A stretch of 64,000 nt of DNA from NCBI GenBank assembly GCA_030386875.1, contig CM059568.1, positions 28,948,120 through 29,012,119 on the forward strand. Reading direction: 5' to 3'. The notes under the pieces were generated by a model that was not told the DNA's origin, searched no databases, and worked only from the letters and a program-made list of their open reading frames with translations. The translations under genes and the position numbers were made by a program. Within the stretch, counting starts at the first letter, position 1; each line of letters begins with the position of its first letter. Below, piece by piece: positions 23,512 through 35,765 of this stretch. Source of the DNA: Morinoia aosen. Lineage: Eukaryota > Arthropoda > Malacostraca > Amphipoda > Talitridae.

Positions 23512-23594
23512 CCAGAAGCTTTGCGCGACTACCAACGTTGTCTGGGATTTCTGGGTTCTAATCAACTACGCGGACACCGCATCACTTAAACAAG

Positions 23595-25247
23595 ATGAAC
23601 CTCGTCGCTCAAGCTCGAGAATACGTCGAAGCCCTCGGCCTCACTCCCACCGATGCGGAGTACCGGGAAGAATTTACCAGCCGCCTGAGGCATTTGGAAG
23701 AAGCCGCAGAACGAGAAGAACGAGAAGCCGCAGAACGAGCAGCGGAACGAGAAGCAGCACAACGAGACCACGAGCTCAGACTCCGACAACTCGATGCTCA
23801 AATCGCTCCCCAAAATGCTAGAGTGAAGATACCTCCACCGGCTCCATTCGACCCCACGAAAGAAAGGATGGACGAATTCTTGCAACGCTTCTGCACTCAC
23901 ACCACAGCGATGGGATTTACTGAAGTCGATGCTGTTGTCATGCTCCATAATTTGATCACACCGAAGGAACGTCGACTCATCGATACCCTGCCCGCAGCAG
24001 ATCGCTTCAAGCTTCCTGAAATTAAATTACTTCTACTAGATGCTCATAAAGTTACTCCGGCAAAACTACGTGCCAACTAATACGAATTGAAGCCAGAAGA
24101 AGGCGACAACATGTCACGTTACCTACGGCGACTCGAACAATCCTTTGACGCTTGGTTAAAAGGATGCAACATCGAAGCCAACTACAAGACTCTTCGTGAC
24201 TTCCTAATTGTTGACCGAGCTTATTCAAGCTTGCCGCCCTTCCTCGCTACTCAGTTGCGTGACAGGGGTGGTAACACAGTCGCAAGCCTAGGAGAGCAAG
24301 GTGATAGCTTCTTACAAGCAAGACCTCATACATCGCTCCATCAGCTTTGTAAGGGTCGCACACTGACATCATCGACGGATGCGGGCCCTCCAGCACTCAA
24401 AGCATCAGGAGCACCAGAGCGACGCGCGACATTTCCTGTCCGAGCCCCGAGCACTCCAGCAAGATCACCCAACTCCAGCAACAACTCTCGAGGAACGCCG
24501 CCAAGAACTTCTAGCACACGTGGTGGTCCCACCAGCTCAGGATCGGTCAACACTCCGCAGCGCGAACAACGAGGACCTTACAATGGATTTTACTGTACTT
24601 TTCATGGCCCCAACCGATCGCATTCCAGTGATGAGTGCCGCCAATTGCAGAGGAGGCAAGGTGATGGTCACAGTAATGGAGCAGCCCATGCAAGCCCACC
24701 TATCTCCAGTACTACCGCTCGAGTAAACAATCTAGCAACGCATGAAGAAGCAGATGAATACGATGATATTCCTCCAGTAGCATGCAATCACATCGCCTCG
24801 AACAAGCTGATCGAATTGGGACAGCTGAAAACATGCTCTGGCACCGTGAACCAACAACCCGTTCAAGTACTACTCGATGGAGGAGCAACGGCGGTCTTCG
24901 TCAAGAAGGCTCTCGTCCCAGCTGACGCCATTTTGAAGAAGGAAATTACCGGACGGCTGGCCAACAATCACTCTTTCGAAGCGCCTCTGGCCCGGGTCTC
25001 TCTCGTGTGCCCCTATTACCACGGAGAGGTGACAGCCGTAGCCATGGAAGAGCTCTCCCACGATGTCATTCTCGGCCGAGTTCCCGGAACCACCTCCTTC
25101 GAAGAACAGATGACCGACTATGAAGAGCAACCAGTTGCTGCAGAAGTCTCTCACGTTGTCACAAGGGCAGCAGCAAAAACTATCGAAGATCCCACTGCCG
25201 CACCAAGCACTGTCGATATATTGCAACACAACAAAGAAGACTTCTAG
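23595..25247 (+). pseudogene. Gypsy A gag and protease
   Basis: Begins MNLVAQAREYVEALGL, with a charged coiled-coil of EEREAAERAAEREAAQ type and then capsid-like sequence (FDPTKERMDEFLQRF). An in-frame TAA at 24078-24080 interrupts it, and the same frame resumes. A Cys/His knuckle YCTFHGPNRSHSSDEC follows (C-x2-H-x5-H-x4-C rather than CCHC). The protease site reads VLLDGGATAVFV, so the usual D-T/S-G is D-G-G. A second stop (TAG, 25245-25247) separates it from integrase in the same frame. Probably a decayed gag-protease; readthrough cannot be excluded. Confidence 0.78.
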
Positions 25248-25271
25248 AAATTACAGCGGGAGTGCAAAACA

Positions 25272-26529
25272 TTGCAGCTTTTATTTAAGAAAGTTGACAC
25301 TGGCAAAGAAGAAACGCACAAGGATGGCAGAGTCATTACCTTTGAACTCCATGACGGCATTCTCCATCGGAAAACGTTACGAGACGGTCAGGAAACTCAT
25401 CAACTTGTAGCACCTGCAAGCGTGCGCCCACAAATCTTGGAAATGGCTCATGACAATCCACTTGCTGGCCATTATTCCCAAAAGAAGACTCAGGCTCGAC
25501 TAGAACGCGATTTTCATTGGCCGTCCCTAGCAAAAGATGTGGTCCAATACTGTCACTCCTGCCATACCTGCCAGACGCACGCTCAATCTCGACCAAGAAA
25601 GGCACCTATCTCAACCCCCACCGATCACCACTCCATTCTCCGCGCTCAGTGTTGATTTGGTAGGCCCATTACAACCAGCTTCGGCACGTGGCCACCGATA
25701 CATTCTCACCGTGGTGGACCAAGCAACTCGGTACGCAGACGCAGCCCCGCTCAGACATATAGATGCAGAAACAGTCGCCCAGGAGCTACTCGAAATCTGC
25801 AGCAGAGTTGGTTTCCCTCACACGCTAACAAGCGACAACGGCACTCAGTTCACAGCTGCAACCTTCGAAGCTTTCCTGAAACTCGTCGGTATCCAGCACC
25901 GATTGACGCCATTATACCATGCCCAATCGAACGGCATAGTCGAACGCTTCAATGGTACGCTCAAAGTCATGTTGCGGAAGTTAGCCGTAGAACAGCCGCG
26001 AGATTGGGACCAGTATCTGCCTTCACTCCTTTTTGCTTATCGAGACGCTCCTCAGGCCTCAACCGGGTATTCTCCTTTCGAACTCATCTACGGCCATCGC
26101 GTCCGTGGACCTTTAACTGTGCTCAAGGAATGCTGGACCGATGGTAGCTTGCAAGACGACACGAGCACTGCTCAGTATTTGATGGAAATGAAGCACCGAT
26201 TGAAAGAAACATGCAAAATCGCTCGCGAGAATCTAAACAGGAGCCAAGAGAAAAGCGCCAAGTTCTTCAACAGACGTACCAAGATGCGAACTCTAAAGCA
26301 AGGAGATAAAGTCCTCGTATTTCTGCCCGATTCTCGAAAGAAGCTACTTATGACTTGGAAAGGTCCCTATACAGTGAAATCACGCCTGGGAACCTATACC
26401 TATACATTGGACGTGGATGGAAACAACAAAGTCTATCACATCAACCTCCTTCGCCAGTACCACGACCGATGCAGCAAAGTTCCGCCTCACCAAGCGAGAA
26501 AGATCGCGAGGAGGACGACGAGAGAGTAG
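25272..26529 (+). pseudogene. Gypsy A integrase
   Basis: The H2C2 zinc domain (HDNPLAGHYSQKKT, then CHSCHTCQ) is in one frame to 25655. The core is in the next frame from about 25610, so a one-base indel lies there. The core has ALSVDLVGPL, LTSDNGTQF and YHAQSNGIVERFNGTLK. The catalytic D, D and E fall at about 25654, 25834 and 25942 with DD35E spacing. A GPY/F module (MTWKGPYTV) follows. It precedes RT in the element, the Gmr1-like order, and ends in a stop at 26529, overlapping the RT frame. Confidence 0.85.
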
Positions 26530-27215
26530 AGGAAGCATTTGCAGCGGTTGGCCTCGCCCTAGAACCTACCTGCGAAGAAGAAGAACTCGACCGGAAAGAA
26601 CCAGAGATACCGTCACCCGTCGGAGAAACCATTGAAGACTGTCTTATCTCCTCTACTTTGACTACAACACAACGCTCAGAACTCCAGGAACTACTTGAAG
26701 AATATCGCGATCTTTTCACAGATACTCCCGGAAGAACCAGCACGGCAGTTCATGAAATAAAATTGAAGGACCCTTCCAGTTTTCGACTTCAACATTCGTA
26801 TCCACTTCCCATAGCGCTGGAGCCTGAACTGCGGTCAAGTTTAGAGAAGTGGATGAAGATGGGAATCGTGACGCCATCCACATCACCTTACTATTCACCG
26901 CTCCTTGCTGTCCGGAAGAAAGACGGAACCCACCGATTTTGTCTGGACTGCAGGCACCTCAACAGCCAGACAGTATTCGATGCCGAGCCGATAGCAGACA
27001 CCACTGCTATTTTCACCAATTTAGCTGGCAAAACAATATTCAGCAAAATGGATCTGACCAGTGGATATTGGCAAGTACCTCTACACCCTGAGTCCCGCCC
27101 ATACACCGCCTTCAAAACTAGGTCTGGCCTCTATGAATTCAACGTACTGCTTTTCGGCCTAGCAAATGCTCCAGCCACTTTTTCCCGCCTTAAACGTCAA
27201 GTCACTGCAGGACTG
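26480..27215 (+). pseudogene. Gypsy A reverse transcriptase, 5' half
   Basis: Encodes an acidic linker, then RT with GTHRFCLDCRHLN, FSKMDLTSGYWQV (catalytic D) and the LLFGLANAPATFSRL block. The domain is cut just before its YMDD box by insertion of the non-coding LTR element, whose ACTG target duplication is at 27212-27215. It is shifted in frame relative to the integrase. Confidence 0.85.
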
Positions 27216-27454
27216 TGTGTGCGCACTTTGTCTGTACATGTGTTCGTACGTATGCTAATGCAACGCCTGGGTGCGGTTCTGCCGCAATGCGCACGCTTAG
27301 TCAGCAATTTGACAGTATAAAAGAGCGTGTGGAGACTTCTAGAGTCGCATTTGGACCGTGTTCCTCCCCTGTACAACATCCCTACCAGTAAACGTCGCAC
27401 AGTAACCAGCGTTATCACTAACCCTCGGACTTCACACCTACTCTTGGCGTTACA
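27216..27454 (+). repeat. LARD-like element 5' LTR
   Basis: 239 bp with a TATA box TATAAAA at 27316-27322 in GACAGTATAAAAGAGCGTG. Nearly identical to the 3' copy. Confidence 0.93.
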
Positions 27455-30400
27455 CTGGTGGCGAGACAAGTGACGGACCCACGAATTCGCGAAGATATAT
27501 TTGAGAAGAAAAGAAGATAAAGTATTCGACGAGAAACCTAAATAAGTTTAAGAAGAGGGTCGAGTGACTTCAGCAAATCAAGACGACGGTGATAACTACA
27601 GAGAATTCGAGAGAACTCCAGGAAGATCGTCTGGTGAAGAGAAGAAATATACATTCTACGAAGATTATCTGCAGAGACTGCAGAGCAACGAGATATCGAT
27701 TATAAGGACAGCATCGACGGACGGAGAGCTTCAGAGATCAACGGTGAGGTCGGCTACGGAGCTGAAACCTTCAACTACGAGGTGATTCAGCCGACTACAG
27801 TTACGTCAACTTCGTGCTACGGGCGGAGCAGTGACGGTGCATCGCCTACAACGATGGCAGAGATCACGACATCGTGCGACAACTCTAACTACAATTTAAG
27901 ATAAGTAAAGCAGCAGTTAATTGTGATAATTGTGACAGTGCCGTTGCAGCTAACTATTCATTGCGAGTGAGGCAGGCGGCGTGCAGCGTGCGCGTCAGCC
28001 AGTACGTGCGGGCGTCAAGGTCAAACAGAGCTAGGCTGTACTTGCAGTGAGCAGAGTGTGTTCAATGCCCCTTGCCATGAGCTGTTTTCAAGGGTTACGA
28101 GTGCTATTTTTTAAAGTGAGTGGCGCTATTTCTCGATGTGTTGCTATAAGTGTTTCAATTAATTTTGTATTGGTTTAGTTGAATAAATTTGCTCTTGAGG
28201 AATCGTTAAGCTCAGTTGAGCAGTTATGTTTTTGTGTAATACCTCGACACGAAACTAGTAACGTAACTATGCCTGAAATTACATTAACCAGCGCGTCTGT
28301 AGCGAGTAAAATGTCTACCACGAATATTTTTCTAGCGTGGAAATATTGGCGAAAGAGACATAAGTATCCTTAAATGCCTTCTGTGGTCTATACAACATGT
28401 AGGTCATGTGAGTTTTTTTTGCTGGTTGCGTCTGGTAGGATGATGGAGGGGGGAGATGCGTTTCCAATTTGCCCAAAGGTAATGCTGAAGACCTTTGTAA
28501 AAATCAACTTTCTAGCGTAGAGTATAAGTGCCTAGCGAGAAATATGAAGTAATGACGAGAAAATATTGATAAAATATATTGTGGCAATTAATGTGCTGAG
28601 AAGTGCTATGTGACTTCGAGAATTAAGAATAAATATAAGTAGGAAGGAGTAAAGATACTCTTCCGAGTGAGGTAAAATATCGTGGATGATATTCTGATGA
28701 TACCTGATGTGCACGGATAGCACGGTTAAAGTAAGAATGAAGTATTTTTGAATACCGTAAATAATGCAGAGTGTCTGATGACAGACGTGGTTGCCCAGAG
28801 GAGGCGTAAGGAGTAATATTTGCTACGGTATAGAGAGCCTAGAAAATGGCGGAAGGCAACTAGATAGCGTAGAGATAAATGCTGTGGGGCAGCGAATAAA
28901 CCCCGAGATAAATGCTGTGGGGCAGCGAATAAACCCCGAGACAGAAATGCTGTGGGGCAGCGAAGCAACCCCGAGACAGAAGCAGGAGCCTTGAGCGAGG
29001 CGCTCGAGAGCGAGAATAAAAATAATGAAGAGAAAGACTCTTCTAGTGTACGTAAATGGTACGAGACCGGCATTACTAGGCTGTGGATATATCTGGTAAA
29101 TGGTTTAAGGTTACCAGGTATATTTACCAGCGAGGTCGAGTGATGCTGTTGGGGAACAGTATTGAATTATTGCGCGTAGACATATGGATAAGCTTGAGAG
29201 AAGCTGTTACCGTTAATTTCGATGGGATTCTGATTTCAGCCTCGGGAAGCAAATGTGTGCGATGTCCACGGTAAAGCGGATCTACCCAAAGTCGACGGTG
29301 TTTGTGGTGGAAGTTTCAATGCCACCGCCGATAAAGACGTTGGGCTGCGATCTGACGAATCGGGACATTGTTGTAACGATATTCGTGTTAACGAACTTGG
29401 AATTAATGCCAGTGATACCATGATGGTCAGAGTTTAGCATTGTAGATTGCGGTTGTCATTGTGCTGGCGAAACAGAAGTACCATACGAGAGAAATAATGA
29501 GAGGCGATAGACGCCCGTTAATTAACCACACGTGGTGGTCTGGTACTAAGTTAAGGGTAACGAGTAATAGGAAGGTAGAGTGTGCAGAGCAGCGCAGCTG
29601 CACAAGGCAATGAACCCAACCAACCAAGGTGACTCATACGCCAGACAGAGAGGCGCCTTATTTCCGGTGTCTGTGTTTAGCAACAGTAGCCAGCCGAGGT
29701 ACGACGGCGTGGGATGAATATGACTGGTAAATAGTCATGAAGAAGATGTGTTTTGAAGCATGAATATGACTGGTGAATAGTCATGAATAAGATGTGTTTT
29801 GGCTGTTGTTTAATGATGTTTAATTTATCTCTTCGTTATGTTTTGAAGAGAGTGGCTGTTCTTAATGTTTTTGAGCACGTTTACGATCTAGTGCGTCATA
29901 CAAGTCATTTTGCAAGCCTACCCGAATTTCATACTCAGTATAGTTTTATGTTGTGTATTTTATTATTCAAACGTAAAAGAATGCAAAATTTATCGTCAAG
30001 TCTCTCAAAGTTTCTACGGGATAATTAACAACTGATTGAACGATTAAAATTTAGAGTGCTTAACGTCAATATTGATTTTTACCTTGACAACTTTTCGTGT
30101 ACGTAGCGTAAAATGTGTGTTTCTTATGTATTGAATTGTGTCTTTTTGTTGTATTTGCTTATGCTTCATGTTAACCTCGTATATGCATTAGTATTTAACC
30201 TTTTTAATTAAGGCATTAACGTAACGCGATAAGTGAAACGTAAAGTACCCGTTCACAGTGTAACAGTTCAACAAGTACAGTATAATAATACGTAATTTTC
30301 TTGTGCAAAAGCAGTACGTGATTATTGATTGTGATCTGTCGTGGCAAGAAACATTGATGACCTTGCAGAAATTTATTTTTTCATTGTGCATCGAGGCTGA

Positions 30401-32473
30401 AAATGCCCCAGTTTTGCTCACGATAGAAACGGTTAATTAACAGTTTTTAGTTTTGAATTCCACATTTGCGAGATAAGATTACTGATGTATTTTGTTTAAT
30501 GAGAAATTTGAATGTCTGTAACGAAGATTAAATGTAAATGCGAAATTTAGTCGTTTTTATTAGTTTAGCAATTATGTTACGGGAAAATTCTTGGATGCTA
30601 ATGAGGAAGCTACTTTTTGTTTGTCATTTCACTTTATTTGTGCATTCATGTACGAAAGTTTGCGCTCTAGCCATGCTAATCATTTTTGTATTAAATTCCA
30701 ATTTCAGTTCGAGCGTGTGCGAGCGGTAACACGACATCTGTAACGCGATTCATGCTGCTGTGCCAGCAAGGAAGCACAGCGATTACGGGCGAGTCACGCA
30801 GTCACACGTGACGGGGTACGCACTATGCAGTGCGGAGTCCGGCTGCGACAGGCTGGCGCCCAGCAACTGTCAACAAACATCGATGGCCTTGACGGCAGCT
30901 AAGCTTCGCGAGTAGTCAAGAGATTACTCGAATTCACCTTCGCGCGCAGTCAAGAGATTACTGAAATTCAACTTCGCGCGCAGTGATTTGAAAAGAGTAA
31001 CTTACCTTGAAGATTTAATGTGGTTTTAGTACTTTACAGTGTTACTTTACCATGTTCGTAATGTTGAAAACGGGGTTTAATAAATTTTGAAACTTGAAAG
31101 TAGGTAATTATAAATTCAGTCGTTCAAAAATTATGACTTTGTTTACATTTTATTACGATTACATTACGATAATTTGGAAACCCGATTTTCATATTCATAC
31201 TTGATGTCTTAAACTAGCGTGTGTTCGATTTTGTTACGTATTATCTTATATCTTACTCCACGTTCTATATCGTTATGTTACCGATAGAATTAAGTTTTAC
31301 GAGTCTACGGTACTCTGTTTATTCTGATTGGTTGTTTTACTAATAGTGGAAAAATTCTGTTCTAATTTGTGCGATGTTTGGTTATAAGATTATCCAACTT
31401 CTATTTTTAAGTCTACGGTAACGAAGACGATGTTTTGAATGTTTCTTTTTGGTGAAAACTTTAATGATGCTTTATTTAATATCAACTCAACTTTTCTGTA
31501 TCATTTTTCATTACTTACGAGGCAATAGTTTTGATTATTATAAAATTTTCCGAAATTGCCTTGCCGAAGAACTCGTGTTTCGCTCGGTGTTAATCTTTCA
31601 CCAGAGATGTAAGCGGATGTTTTAATATTTACTCATGAATTAATATTAAGTTGGTATTTGCACCCTTGTGTTTTACGTATTTCATTTTAAACCATGTTCG
31701 CGAAGATGATCGAATCGATGAAATGTTCGGGTATATAAGTATGATTTGTTTCGTTTTTGTTTTTCGATAACTCAATTTATGCGAATATTTTGTTGATTTA
31801 AATTTTAAAGGCATTGTGTTATTATTTTTCATGCTTGTGTACTATTATCTTTAACGAGATATTGTTTTTATTTAAATTTTATGGCGAGTGTCGATGCAAA
31901 TGTACGAGGTATCTGCGTGCCCAATTTCTTATTTGTGTTTGATTAAAAACTTTTTAGTTGTTGTTTCAACGATGCGATTTTCTTTCATTTTTACTGCGTT
32001 ATCATTTCAACTGTTTAACACAAAACAATGTTAGAGTTAATTGTGTTTTTCATGGCTGGTGTTCATGTTAGCGGATTTTTGTTTTTTTTTATTACGACAC
32101 CTGCCGAGGTGCATTGTTTTAAGGTTTTCTGTTGCCAGAAAATTTTTTTTTTTTGATGTTGCACTATTCGTGTGCGAAAATTTTTTTTTTTTGCATTATA
32201 TACATGTCTTGAGCAGCGCCTCTTCCCATGTTTTTTTTGGTGATGGGGGTGTTTGCGGTTTTTCTTTGCGATGCTTTTTGTCGAATTTAACTGGACGAGT
32301 TTGTTTTTCCTGTTACTGGCAGTTGTTTTTGCCACGAAAGGGTTATTTTTATTTTTTTTGGTTTTCCTAATTAGGATGCCTTTAGCTTACTGTGTTGCTT
32401 TTTAAGTTACGATTCTTCCCTTTGATTCATTTATTTTTGTGGTTTGTGATCAACCATGTATGGGGGGAAGGTA
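27455..32473. other. Non-coding interior of LARD-like element
   Basis: About 5 kb without recognisable protein. It contains three ~37-bp tandem units (GATAAATGCTGTGGGGCAGC and AACCCCGAGA) at about 28868-28982. Two ~47-bp units at about 29713-29800 each hold a hairpin ATGACT...AGTCAT. A direct repeat with GTCAAGAGATTACT lies at about 30915-30990. T-runs are frequent near 32080-32360. Packaging or structural RNA roles are possible but not shown. Confidence 0.7.
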
Positions 32474-32712
32474 TGTGTGCGCACTTTGTCTGTACATGTG
32501 TTCGTACGTATGCTAATGCAACGCCTGGGTGCGGTTCTGCCGCAATGCGCACGCTTAGTCAGCAATTTGACAGTATAAAAGAGCGTGTGGAGACTTCTAG
32601 AGTCGCATTTGGACCGTGTTCCTCCCCTGTACAACATCCCTACCAGTAAACGTCGCACAGTAACCAGCGTTATCACTAACCCTCGGACTTCATACCTACT
32701 CTTGGCGTTACA
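32474..32712 (+). repeat. LARD-like element 3' LTR
   Basis: 239 bp, with TATAAAA at 32574-32580, the same offset as in the 5' LTR. ACTG target duplicate follows at 32713-32716. Confidence 0.93.
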
Positions 32713-32716
32713 ACTG

Positions 32717-33127
32717 CAAGACACCGAGGTCTACATGGACGACATCTTAATCGCCTCGACAACCTGGGAAGATCATTGCACAACATTAGCTAAACTGTTC
32801 GAAGCTCTCTCTCGACATGGCCTTAAGGCGAAGCCGTCCAAATGCGAATTCGGATTTGACAGCCTCCAGTATTTGGGTCATCAACTGAGCAGTAATCAGA
32901 TCCAGCCTCTGGAGAACCGAGTCGAAGCCTTGAAATCGGCTCCACTCCCAAAAACCAAACGGGAGCTCCGAAGTTTTCTCGGTACAGTTGGGTACTACCA
33001 ACAGTACATTCCTAACTACTCTCAACTGACATCCAAACTCCATGATTTCCTAAAGAAGAACTCCCCAGAACAAATACCTTGGACCGATACAACAGAAGAT
33101 CTGTTCGAAAGTTTGAAGACAGCGTTA
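32717..33127 (+). pseudogene. Gypsy A reverse transcriptase, 3' half
   Basis: Starts immediately after the LARD-like insertion and gives the catalytic box YMDDILIA (YMDD at 32732-32743), then KAKPSKCEFG, LQYLGHQLSS and LRSFLGTVGYYQQYIPNYS, typical of Gypsy RT thumb/connection. It is interrupted at 33127 by the Harbinger insertion. Homology with 26480-27215 is collinear across the insertion. Confidence 0.88.
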
Positions 33128-34435
33128 GGGTGCGTTCACACTACGAGCGGAGCGAGCGGAGCGGAGCGGCGCGGAGCGGCGCGGAGCGGAGCGGCAATAA
33201 TGTTTGTACAGGTTTGAATGCAGAAACGCTTGGCTGTTCACACGACAAGCGGAGCGGAGCGGCGCGGCGCGGAGCGGAGCGGAGCGGCACGCTCGGGAAA
33301 TTCGTTGGGATTTTTTGACGCTCGCGTCGAGCGTTTCTCCTTGGCTCCGCCTTTGGATCGTCATATCTTACAGGGGTAGAATTGCCGTTTGAGTTAAATA
33401 AAACTAGTATATAACTAGTTATTTGTTCAACTAATCATATTACAATTATAACTGATGGTGTAACATGTAATATTTTAGTGTAATTTCACTCATTTGGGTT
33501 CATTAATCATTTATTTCTATTTTCTTCTGCTTTCTCTGATAAATTACTTTATTATTGCTTCAGTTTAAGGAATTTATTATGCTTTTCTCGTGATGTTGTT
33601 TCATCTTTCTTGTGATGCTGTGCATTTTATTTTATGATCTTGATTAAAGTATAATTATGTACGATTTTTTAATAAAGTTTTCATTTTTTCCGTAAGATGG
33701 GAGAAAAAGGAGGCCGTATGATGATGAGGAGGACTCAATGAGTGTCAAATACACAATAAGTTTCAAAATTTTAAGAGCTTGGGTGATTTTTTCCAATACT
33801 AACGGAAAGCATATCAGTATTTCGAGAACTATTTGGTCAGGACAAGCCAATATTTGTCAGTATTTTTCACTTAGGTTTCTCTGGCACAACCCTGAATTTC
33901 TGAAGGGAATTACTTAACGTTCACTCACGTTTAAGTCACCACAAGACTTTTTTTGATCGTACTGGCCTACGAAAACCTGTAGTAATATATGTGATACAGC
34001 CTATTTGGAAAGACTTTAATTTTGCTTAAACTACTTTGCTTTACATGTATCCTCAATAAAAATTTGTGTATTGCTAAACAGCAAATTTATCTAATCTCGT
34101 TGGAAATTTTTCTTTCTATAAGGGATTGTAGTACATCAAAAGTTGCCGGCTTCATCCGTAAATACTCGTAGAATTGTGATTCATCTCTCCTCAGTGCTTC
34201 GAAGAGATAGTGGTATTCTCCATAGCGATCTCTCCTCATGTTGATGGGATGGATCCAGTGTTGCCGTTTTGCCGTCGAGCAACAGAAGCGCATTCACGGA
34301 ACGCTCCATAGCGACTGATGCTTGTGTAGGTCGCTCTGCTCAGCTCACATGTGAACACACGCGCCGCGCCGCTCCGCTCCGTGCCGCGACGCTCCGCGCC
34401 GCTCCGCTCGCTCCGCTCGTAGTGTGAACGCACCC
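33128..34435. mobile_element. PIF/Harbinger derivative, 1308 bp, TTA target duplication
   Basis: Ends GGGTGCGTTCACACTACGAG and CTCGTAGTGTGAACGCACCC are inverted repeats flanked by TTA (33125-33127 and 34436-34438). The subterminal arms are built of GAGCG/GCGCG short repeats. Gypsy A RNase H homology resumes right after the second TTA. The minus strand keeps an N-terminal transposase-like frame. No DDE domain is found, so it is an internally deleted, non-autonomous copy. Confidence 0.87.
34087..34293 (-). pseudogene. Harbinger transposase-like N-terminal fragment
   Basis: Encodes RQHWIHPINMRRDRYGEYHY, FEALRRDESQFYEYLRM and FDVLQSLI. This matches the N-terminal region of HARBI1-like/PIF transposases (W-x-HP, then F-x-L-R-x-D-x-x-x-F-x-x-Y-x-RM). 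It ends after 68 residues, and the catalytic DDE domain is absent. Confidence 0.75.
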
Positions 34436-34438
34436 TTA

Positions 34439-34855
34439 GTCAAGAGACCGGTCTTACAGTTACCAGACCCCAGATGTCCTTTCATTCTGAGGACAGATGC
34501 CTCCCAAACTGGGCTTGGAGCAGCTCTCCTCCAGCCAAGCAAACGGGACTTCCGTCACTACGCGCCGGTAGCATATGCTTCACGTCGACTGAGAGGAGCA
34601 GAAATAAACTATTCTACCATTGAAAAAGAAGCGTTAAGCATCTACTGGGCTCTACAGAAGTTTGAGGTCTACCTGTATGGACGAGAATTTGTGTTACAAA
34701 CCGACCATCGACCGCTCCTTTATTTGCAACAGGCAGACAAGTTGAACCCCCGATTGAAACGCTGGGCTTTGTATTTCAGCCTTTTCAGGCTCCGAGCAGA
34801 ACACCTTCCGGGAGTCGACAACCACCTTGCAGATTTCCTGTCTCGGCTATCGTAG
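34439..34855 (+). pseudogene. Gypsy A RNase H
   Basis: Encodes FILRTDASQTGLGAALLQ, NYSTIEKEALSIYWAL, LQTDHRPLLYL and DNHLADFLSRLS, giving the D-E-D-D catalytic set of Gypsy RNase H, and ends at TAG (34853-34855). No integrase follows, consistent with its placement upstream of RT. Confidence 0.88.
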
Positions 34856-34877
34856 CAGAGACACCCTCCCCCGGGCG

Positions 34878-35760
34878 TGTCAGGCCGCACAGGGGTTATC
34901 GAGCCTTTTTGTGTTAGTTACCCATAATCTTAAGTATTTTCTTCAGGTGTCCAGCTCTCTGAACGCCGACTTATTTATTTCCCCGCGCTGATGTTGCGTT
35001 TGTGCATTTACTTTAGTTAGCCCTTAAATATCATTTGTATTACATGTCGATATTCCAAAGTTTCTTGTGTTATCTAGCTAAATACGACTAATATTTTAAA
35101 TGCAATTTTGAGTGTTGTACCCTGTTATGCAGTAGCTCACGTCTGTACGCACTATTTTCGCAATAGAAAATAAATCACTGTCTTTGTTAAAATATATCAG
35201 TGTAGGTGATAGGGACTTCAAAGAGATTCAGCATTAAACAAGTCACACCCTGAGGTCAGAAGAGTTTCCTTTCTCCTTGTTGACACAGGCTTTAGTCTTA
35301 TACGACACTTCGCCTAATAAGGGAGTTAAGGAGCCACCCCGGAAGGACGAACTATTTCGCATAGTTTGTCAATAGGAAGACGCTGCCGCAGTTCGGCACT
35401 AACAGAATCCACTTCTGTTGCCCTAGCGGTCTCATACGGCGCAGACAGTTGCTCGTCTTCCTAACGGTACCACCGTAGTTCGGCACTAACAGAATTTACT
35501 TCTGTTGCCCTAGCGGACTTATTACGGCGTAGGTGGTACCCACACTCACCTCACCCCCCACACACAACGGTACCGCCGTAGTTCGGCACTAACAGAATTT
35601 ACTTCTGTTGCCCTAGCGGACTGATTACGGCGTAGGCGGTACCCACACGAACCTCAGGAAGGGCAGCTGCGAAGAAAAGCTAGCGCCCCGGAAAAGGTAG
35701 CTATACAGAAAACAGCCCTTTTCCACGAACCCTCACGTCGACCGCACGACGGTATCGACA
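34878..35760 (+). repeat. Gypsy A 3' LTR
   Basis: 883 bp, same ends and internal triple repeat as the 5' LTR. The bases just before it (CACCCTCCCCCGGGCG) are pyrimidine-rich rather than a clean polypurine tract. Confidence 0.93.
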
Positions 35761-35765
35761 CTATA

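Larger units (their letters stand above)
27216..32712 (+). mobile_element. Non-coding LTR element (LARD-like), 5.5 kb
   Basis: Two 239-bp LTRs (27216-27454, 32474-32712) start TGTGTGCGCAC and end GGCGTTACA. They are flanked by ACTG at 27212-27215 and 32713-32716. A purine-rich tract GGGGGGAAGG lies just before the 3' LTR, and a candidate primer site TGGTGGCGAGACAAGTGAC follows the 5' LTR after one base. The 5.0-kb interior has no open frame that resembles gag or pol on either strand. This fits a large retrotransposon derivative mobilised in trans. The LTRs differ at about one position, so insertion was recent. Confidence 0.92.
22606..35760 (+). mobile_element. Gypsy A: Gmr1-like LTR retrotransposon (13.2 kb with nested insertions)
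   Basis: Two 883-bp LTRs (22606-23488, 34878-35760) begin TGTCAGGCCG and end TATCGACA, flanked by CTATA at 22601-22605 and 35761-35765. Internal order is gag, protease, integrase, RT, RNase H. Integrase before RT is the Gmr1-like order, unlike standard Gypsy. It was inserted into LINE 1 ORF2 and later split by a non-coding LTR element and by a Harbinger element. Internal stops and frameshifts make it defective. The LTRs differ at about a dozen sites by eye. Confidence 0.93.
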
